DNA from: Virgisporangium ochraceum
GTDB taxonomy: Bacteria > Actinomycetota > Actinomycetes > Mycobacteriales > Micromonosporaceae
NCBI RefSeq assembly: GCF_016863655.1
Contig: NZ_BOPH01000009.1
Coordinates: forward strand, 1 to 64,000
Direction: 5' to 3'
Length of the DNA stretch: 64,000 bases
The notes below the pieces were generated by a model. It was not told where the DNA came from. It ran no database searches and saw nothing but the letters and a program-made list of their open reading frames with translations. Made by a program: the position numbers and the translations under genes. Below, one piece after another: positions 1 to 7,870 of the stretch (position 1 is its first letter; each line of letters opens with the position of its first letter).

Positions 1-130
1 TGCAAGATCGACGCGGGGCTCGACCATGGCGCGGCGGGGATCGACAGGCGCGGCAGCGGCCGGTGCCCAGACGGTTGGGGCCACGACACACTACGAGAAC
101 CCGACCACGCGCTGCTCGGCGTACGCCGAC

Positions 131-199
131 ACATGAACGACGCTCTATCCGGTGCGGGCATTCGCCGCGCCACTGCACTGGATAGAGCGTCGTTTATGT
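131..199. repeat. Long inverted repeat downstream of pgm
   Basis: Two 20-nt arms at 131-150 and 180-199 are reverse complements at 19 of 20 positions (arm sequence ACATRAACGACGCTCTATCC), separated by a 29-nt loop. It lies 17 nt beyond the pgm stop codon. The arms are long and only moderately GC-rich, and there is no T-run on the pgm side, so it does not look like a classical intrinsic terminator. A bidirectional terminator, a MITE-like element or a recombinase site are all possible. I saw no second copy in the window. Confidence 0.6.
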
Positions 200-216
200 C
201 GAAAAGCACAAGCGGG

Positions 217-1839
217 TCACGCCGTCAGTGCCGCCGATACCACGCCGCGGGCCTCGTCCTGGATCTGCGCCAGGTGCTCCGGCCCGCGGAAGGACTCCGC
301 GTAGATCTTGTACACGTCCTCCGTGCCGGAGGGCCTCGCCGCGAACCAGCCGTTCTCCGTGGTGACCTTCAGGCCACCGATCGAGGCGCCGTTGCCGGGT
401 GCCGAGGTCAGGGTCGCGGTGATCTTCTCGCCAGCCAGGCTGGTGGCGGTGACCTGCGAGGGCGACAGCTTCCCCAGCACCGCCTTCTCCTCGCGGGTGG
501 CCGGCACGTCGATGCGGGCGTACGCGGGCTCGCCGTGCTCGGCGACCAGGTCGCGGTAGTGCTCGCTCGGCGACCGCCCGGTCACGGCGAGGATCTCCGA
601 CGCCAGCAGGCACAGCAGGATGCCGTCCTTGTCGGTGGTCCAGGTGCTGCCGTCGCGGCGGAGGAACGACGCACCGGCGCTCTCCTCGCCACCGAAGCCG
701 ACCGAGCCGTCGAGCAGGCCGGACACGAACCACTTGAAGCCGACCGGCACCTCCAGCAGGGTGCGGCCCAACGAGGCGGCCACCCGGTCGATCATCGACG
801 ACGAGACCAGCGTCTTGCCGATCGCGGTCGAAGACGGCCAGGACGAGCGGTTGGTGAACAGGTACCGGATCGCCACCGCGAGGAAGTGGTTGGGGTTCAT
901 GAGACCGGCGTCGGGCGTGACGATGCCGTGCCGGTCGGCGTCGGCGTCGTTGCCGGTGGTGATCTGGTAGGCGGACTTGTTCTCGATGAGCGACGCCATC
1001 GCGTAGGGAGACGAGCAGTCCATGCGGATCTTGCCGTCCCAGTCGAGCGTCATGAACGGCCAGGCCGGATCGACGGTGTCGTTGACCACCGTGAGGTCGA
1101 GGTCGTGCCGGGCGGCGATCTCGCCCCAGTAGGCGACGCTCGCACCGCCCAGCGGGTCGGCACCGATGCGCACCCCGGCCCGCCGGATCGCCTCGATGTC
1201 GAGCACCGACGGCAGGTCGTCGACGTAGCTGCCGAGGAAGTCGTAGGTGCCGGGGCGGTCCGAGCTGCGCTTCACGCCGGACAGGCCGGCGGCGATCAGC
1301 TGGTTCGCCCGGTCTTGAATCCACTTCGTGGCCGACGTGTCGGCCGGGCCGCCGTTGGGCGGGTTGTACTTGAAGCCGCCGTCGGCCGGCGGGTTGTGCG
1401 ACGGGGTCACCACGATGCCGTCGGCGGTGTCGGACCGGCCCGACCGGTTGTAGGTGAGAATCGCGTGCGACAGCGCCGGCGTGGGCACGAACCCGTCGCG
1501 GCTGTCGACGAGCACGGTGACGCCGTTGGCGACGAGCACCTCGACCGCGGTCCGGGTCGCCGGTCCGGACAGCGCGTGCGGGTCGGCGCCGAGGAACAGC
1601 GGACCGGTGATGCCCTGGTCACGCCGGTACTCGGCGATCGCGAGGCTGATCGCGACGATGTGGTCCTCGTTGAACGCCGTGTTCAGCGACGACCCCCGGT
1701 GCCCGGAGGTTCCGAAGGCGACCTGCTCGGCGACGTTCGACGGGTCGGGATGCCGGTCGAAGTAGGCGGCGCGGACGGCGGCCGGGTCGATGAGGTCGCC
1801 CGGTTCCGCGCGTTGACCGGCGCGAGGGTGGACCGACAT
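217..1839 (-). CDS. pgm: Phosphoglucomutase (alpha-D-glucose phosphate-specific)
   Basis: Interconverts glucose-1-phosphate and glucose-6-phosphate in the cytoplasm, linking glycogen, trehalose and nucleotide-sugar metabolism to glycolysis. The 540-aa protein has the family signature: FGTSGHRG (residues 42-49), the phosphoserine loop TPSHNP with Ser147, the metal loop GNDADADRHG, the sugar-binding GGEESAGASF and the phosphate-binding RPSGTEDVYK near the C-terminus. Length is normal for the Pgm family. The ATG at 1839 was chosen because GGGAGG lies 5 nt upstream; a longer in-frame start at 1875 has no such site. It stands alone on the minus strand, preceded by two hairpins and a small ORF. Its product fits the sugar-phosphate cassette at 36.7-39.9 kb. 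Confidence 0.96.
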   Translation of the reverse strand: MSVHPRAGQRAEPGDLIDPAAVRAAYFDRHPDPSNVAEQVAFGTSGHRGSSLNTAFNEDHIVAISLAIAEYRRDQGITGPLFLGADPHALSGPATRTAVEVLVANGVTVLVDSRDGFVPTPALSHAILTYNRSGRSDTADGIVVTPSHNPPADGGFKYNPPNGGPADTSATKWIQDRANQLIAAGLSGVKRSSDRPGTYDFLGSYVDDLPSVLDIEAIRRAGVRIGADPLGGASVAYWGEIAARHDLDLTVVNDTVDPAWPFMTLDWDGKIRMDCSSPYAMASLIENKSAYQITTGNDADADRHGIVTPDAGLMNPNHFLAVAIRYLFTNRSSWPSSTAIGKTLVSSSMIDRVAASLGRTLLEVPVGFKWFVSGLLDGSVGFGGEESAGASFLRRDGSTWTTDKDGILLCLLASEILAVTGRSPSEHYRDLVAEHGEPAYARIDVPATREEKAVLGKLSPSQVTATSLAGEKITATLTSAPGNGASIGGLKVTTENGWFAARPSGTEDVYKIYAESFRGPEHLAQIQDEARGVVSAALTA

Positions 1840-1917
1840 GGGGAGCCTCCCGGGTGCTAGGAACGTGATGCTCATGCTCCCACCACCCGGCAGGCAGTTC
1901 CCTTTGAAGGGTCGTTC

Positions 1918-1950
1918 GGACCCGGCTGAACCCCCCGGTCAGCCGGGTCC
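1918..1950. terminator. Perfect 12-bp hairpin upstream of pgm
   Basis: GGACCCGGCTGA (1918-1929) and TCAGCCGGGTCC (1939-1950) are exact reverse complements around a 9-nt C-rich loop. It sits between the small ORF ending at 1995 and the pgm start at 1839, on the minus-strand reading path. No U-tract follows on the minus strand, so it may end transcripts in a factor-assisted way or act as a leader structure for pgm. Confidence 0.6.
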
Positions 1951-1960
1951 GGTCCTGTGG

Positions 1961-1983
1961 CGGCCCGATCTCCCCCCGGGCCG
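1961..1983. repeat. Second hairpin in the pgm leader
   Basis: CGGCCCG (1961-1967) and CGGGCCG (1977-1983) form a perfect 7-bp stem with a 9-nt loop. It lies 11 nt upstream (on the minus strand) of the longer hairpin at 1918-1950 and 11 nt after the stop codon of the 18-codon ORF. Together they make a tandem structured leader. Confidence 0.45.
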
Positions 1984-1994
1984 CCGGCCGGTTA

Positions 1995-2051
1995 CTACGT
2001 AGGCCCGGCCCAGGCGTGGCGTGTCGGTCCGGCCCAGAACGTGTGCGTCAT
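1995..2051 (-). CDS. 18-codon small ORF with a WAGPT repeat, possible leader peptide
   Basis: On the minus strand, GAGGAG lies 6 nt upstream of an ATG that opens an 18-codon frame ending TAG. The peptide reads MTHTFWAGPTRHAWAGPT, with the pentapeptide WAGPT present twice; the underlying DNA is also a direct repeat. A -10-like TATATG lies at 2101-2106 with a loose TTGCCG/CTTGCC about 15-16 nt upstream of it, so the ORF could be transcribed separately from the thioesterase gene. It is followed by two hairpins and then pgm. I know no family for it. It could be a regulatory leader peptide; the repeat may also be an accident of low-complexity DNA. The ribosome-binding site is the best evidence for translation. 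Confidence 0.4.
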   Translation of the reverse strand: MTHTFWAGPTRHAWAGPT

Positions 2052-2139
2052 GGTGCGCTCCTCAACATCGTTGGATCTTGAGCACGAGCTGCAGACTCGA
2101 CATATAGGAGCCCTGACGGACCGGCAAGATACAAGCGAT

Positions 2140-2589
2140 TTACGCCGGCAGCACCACCTGGGTGCACCGGCTGGCGGCCAGGGTCGTGCCCTCGGCGTCC
2201 AGGAGTTCGGCCGAACAGAAGACGACCCGGCTGGTCCGGCGCTCCACCGCGCCCACCGCGCGCAGCGTGCCCGGCCTCGTCGGACGGAAGAACTCGACCC
2301 GCAGGTCAGCCGTGAGGAACACCTCGTGGTTGTTCAGCGTGGTCCAGCAGGCGCCGCCCATGGCCGAGTCCAGGATCGCCGTCACCAGGCCGCCCTGGAT
2401 CACGGGCCCGGACGGCGTGGAGAAACCGTAGTCGACGGTCGCGTCCCATTCGACGGTTGACGATCCGGGCCCCCACGCGGTACGCCGGAACCCGAGGGTG
2501 CGCCAGAGATTCGGCCCGTCGGCTCCGCGCTTGCTGAACGAGTCGAGATCGGCGAACCGCTCACCAGCGGTGATCGGGCTGTTCGGCAT
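2140..2589 (-). CDS. PaaI-type hotdog thioesterase
   Basis: A 149-aa single-domain hotdog protein, probably an acyl-CoA thioesterase. The central segment GPVIQGGLVTAILDSAMGGA is the usual hotdog helix region with G-G-x-x-A-x-x-D, followed by LRVEFFRPTRPGTLRAVG, the family's second conserved strand. The ATG at 2589 is preceded by GGAGG at good spacing; longer in-frame readings run into the divergent gene. It is transcribed divergently from the acyl-CoA synthetase at 2671, so the two may form a functional pair, one making and one hydrolysing a CoA thioester. The substrate cannot be told from sequence. Confidence 0.85.
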   Translation of the reverse strand: MPNSPITAGERFADLDSFSKRGADGPNLWRTLGFRRTAWGPGSSTVEWDATVDYGFSTPSGPVIQGGLVTAILDSAMGGACWTTLNNHEVFLTADLRVEFFRPTRPGTLRAVGAVERRTSRVVFCSAELLDAEGTTLAASRCTQVVLPA

Positions 2590-2604
2590 GAGGCCTCCTG
2601 GTAG

Positions 2605-2634
2605 TTGACACCGCTGCGGGTATTGGCATAGGCA
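2605..2634 (+). promoter_or_regulatory. Sigma70-type promoter for the acyl-CoA synthetase
   Basis: TTGACA (2605-2610) is an exact -35 match and TAGGCA (2629-2634) a reasonable -10 with an 18-nt spacer. This places a transcript start near 2641, about 30 nt before the ATG at 2671. Confidence 0.5.
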
Positions 2635-2670
2635 GTGTAAAAACCCCCACCCCCGAACGGGAGCCGCCGG

Positions 2671-4176
2671 ATGGAAACCAATCTCGCCCGCCTCGCAGAG
2701 TTGGCCCACGATCGGCTGGGCGACCATCCGTCGCTGTTCTTCGAGGGCACCTGGCACTCGTCCCACCGGATGCACGAACGGAGCCAGCACCTCGCGCACG
2801 GCCTGGTGCGGCTCGGCATCGCCCCCGGCGACCGGGTGGTGGTCATCATGGCGAACGCCCCCGAGGTCACCATCCTGTACCACGCGATCTGGCGGGCCGG
2901 CGCCGCCGTCACGCCGGTCGTCTTCCTGGTCACCGCCCCCGAGCTGCGGCACATCATCGACGACTCCGGTGCCACGGCCGTCTTCACCACCCCGGAGATC
3001 CTGCCGAAGGTCGTGGAGGCGTTGGAGGGCCGGTCACTGCCCGTCGTGGTCCTGGGAGAAGCCGATGGGACCCACGTGAGCTTCGCCGATCTGGAGAAGG
3101 ACACCGAGGTCCTCCCGATCGTCGACCGGTCCCCCGACGACCTCGCCGCCCTGATGTACACGGGCGGCACCACCGGCCGGAGCAAGGGCGTCGCGCTCTC
3201 GCACGAGAACCTCGCCTACTCGGGCAAGGCGTCGCGGGCGCGCAGCCACGTCGACGGGATCACCCGGGGGCAGATCTCGCTGCCGCTGTCGCACGCGTTC
3301 GGACTGCTGGTGACCGTCGGCGCGATGCACGTCCCGGAAGCGGGTTCGACGGTGCTGCAGCGCTGGTTCGAGCCGAAGTCGTTCCTCGACCTGGCCGTGG
3401 AGCACCGGAGCCAGACGTTCGCGGTCGTGCCGTCGATGCTCGCGATGATGCTGCAGTTCCCACTTGAGGAGCTGGACCTCAGCGAGCTGCGGTACGTCTA
3501 CTCGGGAGCCGCACCACTGTCGCCGGCCGTCCGGGAGGACTTCGAGCGGCGCGTCCCGTCGGTCACCGTGATGGAGGGGTACGGCTGCACCGAGACCGGC
3601 GGCATCGTCAGCGGCACGCCGCCGCTGGAGCCGCGGCCGGGCACGGTGGGCAAGGTCGTCGACGACGTCGAGCTGCGCATAGTGGGTCCCGACGGCACCG
3701 ACGTGCCGGCCGGCGAGGACGGCGAGATCGTGGTGCGCGGGCCGAACGTCATGCGCGGGTACTGGCGGGGTGAGCCGCTCGGCGACGGCGGCTGGTTCCA
3801 CACCGGTGACGTGGGCCGCCTCGACAGCGACGGCTATCTCACGATCGTCGACCGTATCAAGGACCTGATCATCCGCGGCGGTTACAACGTGTATCCGCGC
3901 GACGTCGAGGACGCGCTCCTCGCCCACCCGCAGGTGTCGATGGCCGCCGTGGTCGGCCGGCCCGACCCGCGCCTCGGCGAGGAGGTCGTCGCGTTCGTCT
4001 CGCTCGCCGAGGGCGCTTCGGTGGGTGAGGAGGAGCTGATCGCGTTCACGAAGGAGCGGCTGGCGGCGCACAAGTACCCGCGCAGCGTCACGATCGTGCC
4101 GGCGATCCCGCTCACGTCGGTCGGAAAGCTCGACCGCAAGCGGCTGCGGGCGACGGTCAAGGCCGACGCCGACTGA
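2671..4176 (+). CDS. Acyl-CoA synthetase (AMP-binding enzyme)
   Basis: A 501-aa ANL-superfamily ligase that would activate a carboxylic acid, probably a fatty or aryl acid, to its CoA ester via an acyl-adenylate. Visible core motifs: the P-loop A3 YTGGTTGRSKG (residues 163-173), the A5 segment EGYGCTE, the hinge DRIKDLIIRGGYNVYP with the A8 pattern, and the A10 lysine in PLTSVGKLDRKRLR. Full family length. A GGGAG element lies 7 nt before the ATG. It diverges from a thioesterase and converges with the solute-binding gene, six bases apart. Acid substrate unknown; the short N-terminus and absence of extra domains fit medium/long-chain or aryl ligases. Confidence 0.9.
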   Translation: METNLARLAELAHDRLGDHPSLFFEGTWHSSHRMHERSQHLAHGLVRLGIAPGDRVVVIMANAPEVTILYHAIWRAGAAVTPVVFLVTAPELRHIIDDSGATAVFTTPEILPKVVEALEGRSLPVVVLGEADGTHVSFADLEKDTEVLPIVDRSPDDLAALMYTGGTTGRSKGVALSHENLAYSGKASRARSHVDGITRGQISLPLSHAFGLLVTVGAMHVPEAGSTVLQRWFEPKSFLDLAVEHRSQTFAVVPSMLAMMLQFPLEELDLSELRYVYSGAAPLSPAVREDFERRVPSVTVMEGYGCTETGGIVSGTPPLEPRPGTVGKVVDDVELRIVGPDGTDVPAGEDGEIVVRGPNVMRGYWRGEPLGDGGWFHTGDVGRLDSDGYLTIVDRIKDLIIRGGYNVYPRDVEDALLAHPQVSMAAVVGRPDPRLGEEVVAFVSLAEGASVGEEELIAFTKERLAAHKYPRSVTIVPAIPLTSVGKLDRKRLRATVKADAD

Positions 4177-4182
4177 CGGGCC

Positions 4183-5190
4183 TCAGGCCGTCGGCACCAG
4201 GTCGAACGCCGCGATCCGGTCCGGGGTGAGCCCGGGCCGGACCAGGCCGATGCTCTGCACCACCGCGATGCAGCGGGCCATCCGGGCCTCATCGAGGTGG
4301 CCGAGCACGGGTGCGCCGCCGCGCACGTAGGTGACGGTCTGCCGCACCTCCGCGGCGGCGACCTCGGCCCGGTAGGTCGGGTTGTGCTTCGCCATGACCC
4401 GACCCGCCGCGTCGGGGTTGTCGAGGGTCCATCGCATTCCGCGCAGCGACGCGTCCCGGAACCGGCGTACCAGGCCGGGGTTCCGCTCGATGAGGCTCGT
4501 CGACGCGCCGATCGCATTGCCGTACAGGTCCCGCATGACGTCGGAGTACGGCAGCATCGTCACCGACTGCTTCGCGGCCGCCTCCAGCGCGGGCCGGCCC
4601 ACCACGATCTCGGTCGACGCGTCGAGCTGTCCGCTGAGCAGCGCCGGCCGGATCAGCGGCGGCGCCAGCGACACCCACCTGACCGTCGCCTCGTCGAGGC
4701 CCGCGAGGCGGGCGTAGGCCGGGAAGATCGTCTTGTTGACGCCGCCCTCCGAGTAGCCGATCCGCTTGCCGGCCAGGTCGCGTGGCGAGGCGATGTTCGC
4801 CGCCGGCAACGCGACGATGCACGACACCGTGAGCTGGTAGATCGCGGCGAACACCCGGAAGTCGGTCAGCCTGCCGCCGTCGATCTCGAGCAGCCCGCCG
4901 GTGATGTCGATCGTCGCGAACTGGGCCGTGTCGCGGGCCAGGTACTGGAGGTTGCCGCGGGTGCCGACCCCGGGCACCACCGTGACGTTCAGCCCCGCGT
5001 CGCGGTAGAAGCCGTTCTCGATCGCGGCGAACACGTACGAGTCCTGACCGGTGATGTTGAACCCGGTCACGAACGTGACGTCCTCGACCTTCCCGGTGCC
5101 GGGCTTCGGCCTGTTCTCCTCCTTGCCGCACCCGGCGAGGGTCGCGGCCGCACCGAGGTTGGTCAGCATCGATCGACGGGTGAGCACCAC
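4183..5190 (-). CDS. NMT1/SsuA-type ABC solute-binding lipoprotein, orphan
   Basis: A 335-aa periplasmic-type binding protein of the NMT1/THI5/SsuA fold, which binds small molecules such as sulfonates, nitrate or pyrimidine precursors outside the membrane. Starting at the GTG at 5190 it gives a twin-arginine signal (TRRSML) and the lipobox TLAGC near residue 20, so it is probably a Tat-exported lipoprotein. The domain begins VTFVTGFNITGQDSYVFAAIENGFYRDAGL. It begins two bases after the stop of the methyltransferase gene and so is likely co-transcribed. No permease or ATPase gene is adjacent, which is unusual; it must borrow a transporter encoded elsewhere or act as a sensor. A start at ATG 5169 would lose the twin arginines. 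Confidence 0.82.
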   Translation of the reverse strand: MVLTRRSMLTNLGAAATLAGCGKEENRPKPGTGKVEDVTFVTGFNITGQDSYVFAAIENGFYRDAGLNVTVVPGVGTRGNLQYLARDTAQFATIDITGGLLEIDGGRLTDFRVFAAIYQLTVSCIVALPAANIASPRDLAGKRIGYSEGGVNKTIFPAYARLAGLDEATVRWVSLAPPLIRPALLSGQLDASTEIVVGRPALEAAAKQSVTMLPYSDVMRDLYGNAIGASTSLIERNPGLVRRFRDASLRGMRWTLDNPDAAGRVMAKHNPTYRAEVAAAEVRQTVTYVRGGAPVLGHLDEARMARCIAVVQSIGLVRPGLTPDRIAAFDLVPTA

Positions 5191-5192
5191 GG

Positions 5193-6005
5193 TCAGCCCC
5201 CGACCGTCTTGTGCCCGATGGTCGACCACGTCAGGTTGCCCATCACCACGACCCGCGGATCGCCCAGCTGCTCCCGCAACGCGTCGAGGTCGGCCGGGTC
5301 GAGGCCGTGCCCGACGAGCTGCTCCCGGACCTGTCCCGACACCTCGATCGGCAACCGGCACCCGGCCGTGCCGCCGGTCCACGACCGCGCCCGCACGACC
5401 GTGCGCACGTCGGCGAGCCTCGCGGCGGCCATCGCCGCGTGCACCCGCACCGACCACGTCGGGTCGTTGCCGGCGGAGCCGAACATGGCCACCAACGCCG
5501 TCTGGTACCGCCGGTACAGCTCCGCGGTCTCCGGCCACGGAGACGACAGCACCACACCGGGACCGGCGGCACCCCACTCCTCGACGACCAGCGCCCCGCC
5601 GGGCGCCAGCAGCCCGGCCAACGCCGGGACCAGGGCGTCGCGGTTGCCCAGGTGCGCGAGCAGCAGCCGGGCGTGCACGAGGTCGAACGGGCCCTCCGGC
5701 AGCGGATCGGTCCGCAGGTCCCGCCGCAGCACCTGCACCTGTTGCCGTGATCGCACCTCGGCCCGCACGAGTCCGGGATCGAGGTCGACGGCCACCACCC
5801 GGCCCCCGGTACCGACCGCGTCGGCGAGCCACCGGGCCACGCTTCCGTTCCCCGCGCCCAGTTCCAGGCAGTGCGCGCCGAGCTGAACCAGTGGTGCGAT
5901 CAGCTCCACAGTGGACTGGTCGAGAACCGCCGACAGGCAGTCGAGCATGCCGCCGGCACCCGGCCGGCCGTTGTCAAGGGTGTATGAGCTAGTAGCTGTT
6001 GTCAT
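5193..6005 (-). CDS. Class I SAM-dependent methyltransferase
   Basis: A 270-aa Rossmann-fold methyltransferase. Motif I LELGAGNGSVA sits around residues 48-58, an acidic ribose-binding residue follows in VVAVDLD, and FDLVHARLLLAHL is motif IV/post-IV. The C-terminal half has no recognisable substrate domain. GGAG lies 9 nt before the ATG. It is the first gene of a two-gene operon with the solute-binding lipoprotein and is divergent from the XRE regulator at 6288, sharing a 282-bp, AT-richer intergenic region. The acceptor is unknown. Confidence 0.85.
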   Translation of the reverse strand: MTTATSSYTLDNGRPGAGGMLDCLSAVLDQSTVELIAPLVQLGAHCLELGAGNGSVARWLADAVGTGGRVVAVDLDPGLVRAEVRSRQQVQVLRRDLRTDPLPEGPFDLVHARLLLAHLGNRDALVPALAGLLAPGGALVVEEWGAAGPGVVLSSPWPETAELYRRYQTALVAMFGSAGNDPTWSVRVHAAMAAARLADVRTVVRARSWTGGTAGCRLPIEVSGQVREQLVGHGLDPADLDALREQLGDPRVVVMGNLTWSTIGHKTVGG

Positions 6006-6244
6006 TTGCTAGTACTCCGTTTCGACGACGACCCGGATCCGGTGACAAAAACAACCCGCGCCGGCCTCGGGGCAGCAAGAAACCCCACGTAGCAGTTCTG
6101 ACGAACCACACGCCGGCGCGATCACCACGCTCGATCAGCGTTGTCGCACCCACCACAAGCATCAACGTTGATTTTTGGAATACAACAGCAGCCGATGGTT
6201 CCTGATCAAAGAAATCTAACGACAACCACCCTTTGCCGTTAAGG

Positions 6245-6270
6245 ATGGAAACCAACACTTCGGTTTCCAT
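6245..6270. promoter_or_regulatory. 9-bp inverted repeat, likely XRE operator
   Basis: ATGGAAACC (6245-6253) and GGTTTCCAT (6262-6270) are exact reverse complements around 8 nt, centred 30 bp before the XRE start codon. Size and position fit a dimer-binding operator for autoregulation and perhaps control of the divergent methyltransferase operon. The rest of the 6006-6287 gap is AT-richer promoter-like sequence without a convincing ORF. Confidence 0.5.
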
Positions 6271-6287
6271 GACGGGCGGGGGAAGCA

Positions 6288-7109
6288 ATGCCCTTGGTAG
6301 GTTCGACCGTTGCGCGCCGGCAGCTGGGCCGGCACCTGCGGCGGCTGCGGCACGGCGCGGGCAAGACCGAGGCCGACGTCGAGGAGGCCAACATCGCGTC
6401 CCGCGTGAAGCTGTGGCGCATCGAGACCGGCAAGGTGGCGGTGAAGGTCGGCGACGTGCGCGGGCTGTGCTGGCTCTACGGCACCGACGCGAAGACCACC
6501 GACACGCTGTCGATGCTCGCCCTGGGCACCCGCGAACACGACTGGTGGGAGGACTACGGCGAGAAGTGGTTCAGCATGCGGCACGGGCTCGAGGAGATCG
6601 CCGACGAGCTGCGGACATACAACACCGAGCTCGTCCACGACCTGCTGCAGACGCCCGACTACACGCGCGCCATCTGCCTGACGACGCACCCCGACGTGAC
6701 CGACGAGCACGCGCGCGGCCAGGTGAAGCTGCAGGTCGAGCGCCAGCAGGTCTTCCTCACGCGCATTCCGCGGCCGCGGCTCGCGGCGGTGCTCGGTGCC
6801 GGGGCGTTGACGCGTCCGGTCGGCGGGCCGGCCGTCATGGCCGACCAGCTCGCGCGCCTGCGCGCCCTGAACCGGCGCGACCACATCGACATCCGCGTCC
6901 TTCCCTGGGACGCCGGCCCGCACCCCGCGATGCGCCTCGGTGCGTTCACGATCCTCGACTTCCACCACGACGACGACCCGGCCGTGGTGCACGCCGAGAC
7001 CCACACCGGCGCGCGCTACCTCGAGAAGCCCGACGAGCTCGCCGAGTACCGGCGGATCTTCGACCTCATCTACCGGAAGACGATGCCGATCGAGAGCTAT
7101 CGAGCCTGA
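6288..7109 (+). CDS. XRE-family regulator with DUF5753 domain
   Basis: A 273-aa DNA-binding protein: an N-terminal helix-turn-helix (residues about 8-60, GRHLRRLRHGAGKTEADVEE) followed by the DUF5753 ligand/partner domain (EHDWWEDYGEKW onward, with ARGQVKLQVERQQVF and HPAMRLGAFTILDF). This architecture is an actinomycete speciality and is usually followed by a small DUF397 partner; none is encoded here. GGGGGAAG precedes the ATG. The last 44 bp overlap the convergent ArsR-type gene. Likely controls itself and the divergent methyltransferase/lipoprotein operon. Confidence 0.88.
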   Translation: MPLVGSTVARRQLGRHLRRLRHGAGKTEADVEEANIASRVKLWRIETGKVAVKVGDVRGLCWLYGTDAKTTDTLSMLALGTREHDWWEDYGEKWFSMRHGLEEIADELRTYNTELVHDLLQTPDYTRAICLTTHPDVTDEHARGQVKLQVERQQVFLTRIPRPRLAAVLGAGALTRPVGGPAVMADQLARLRALNRRDHIDIRVLPWDAGPHPAMRLGAFTILDFHHDDDPAVVHAETHTGARYLEKPDELAEYRRIFDLIYRKTMPIESYRA

Positions 7110-7806
7110 GGTCAGGGCCGAGGTCGAGGCCGAGCAGCTCGCGCAGCGCCCGCTCTCCCGCCGGGGTGGGACGCACCGCCCGGCCGGTGCCCACCCGCGT
7201 GAGCCAGCCCCGGCCCAGGAACGTCTCGCAGATCAGGGCGCCGGCCCGACCGGCGAGGTGCGGCCGGCGCTCGGTCCAGTCGAGGCACTCGCGTACCAGC
7301 GGTCGGCTGCCGTTCAGGCGGTCCGGCGCGATGCCGAGGTCGGTGGTCAGCCACGCGCGTCCGGCCGGGGTGAGCGAGAGGCCCGCCGTCCGGTCGAGAA
7401 GGCCATGGGACGCGAGGGCGTCGGTCACGGCGATACCGAGCCGGCCGGCGAGGTGGTCGTAGCAGGTGCGGCCGCGTTCCAGCGCGGCGGCGGCGTTCGA
7501 CGCCTTCAGCGTGCGCGGCGGCTCGGGCGGGGTCGTAGCGGCCAGCAGCGTCTCGACCACGTGGGCGACGCCCTCGCCGGCCAGCTCGACGTACCGGTGG
7601 CGGCCCTGCCGGCGCTCGGCCACCAGGCCACCGGCGAGCAGCCGGTCGAGGTGCTCCGACGCGGTGGGCGCCGTGACACCGGCCAGCCGGGCCAGCTCGC
7701 CCGCGGTCCAGGCGCGCCGGTCGAGCAGCGCCAGGCAGAACGCCGCCCTCGTGGGGTCGGCGAGCAGGCCGGCGAACCCGGCCAGCGCCTTCGCGGCACG
7801 CGGCAT
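7066..7806 (-). CDS. ArsR-family winged-helix regulator
   Basis: A 246-aa regulator with an N-terminal ArsR winged helix (residues 1-75: LADPTRAAFCLALLDRR, then ELARLAGVTAPTASEHLDRLLAGGLV) and a C-terminal helical region with a second wing-like segment. No metal-binding cysteine pair is evident in the recognition region, so it probably senses an organic ligand or protein. It is divergent from the short P450-like gene with 64 bp between them, and that gap contains a 15-bp inverted repeat that is the obvious operator. Its 3' end overlaps the XRE gene by 44 bp. Confidence 0.85.
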   Translation of the reverse strand: MPRAAKALAGFAGLLADPTRAAFCLALLDRRAWTAGELARLAGVTAPTASEHLDRLLAGGLVAERRQGRHRYVELAGEGVAHVVETLLAATTPPEPPRTLKASNAAAALERGRTCYDHLAGRLGIAVTDALASHGLLDRTAGLSLTPAGRAWLTTDLGIAPDRLNGSRPLVRECLDWTERRPHLAGRAGALICETFLGRGWLTRVGTGRAVRPTPAGERALRELLGLDLGPDLRLDSSRSASSSGR

Positions 7807-7822
7807 CCGCCCATCGTGCCAG

Positions 7823-7854
7823 CCCGACGGTTCGGCGGGCGCCGAACGGTCGGG
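7823..7854. promoter_or_regulatory. ArsR operator (15-bp inverted repeat)
   Basis: Arms 7823-7837 and 7840-7854 match at 14 of 15 positions around two central bases (core TTCGGCG-GG-CGCCGAA). It lies 17 bp before the ArsR start and just upstream of the -10-like TAGCGT (7859-7864) of the divergent gene, a good position for repression of both. Confidence 0.65.
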
Positions 7855-7870
7855 CGCCTAGCGTCGGCAC

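Noticed and set aside
2-136. Possible C-terminal tail of a plus-strand gene ending TGA at 134-136
   Set aside because: About 44 codons with reasonable codon bias, but another frame is equally biased and no motif is visible, so it cannot be supported from this window.
133-1860. 575-codon open frame opposite pgm
   Set aside because: Arg/Gly-rich low-complexity translation, no ribosome site, exactly antisense to a gene with all phosphoglucomutase motifs; a high-GC shadow frame.
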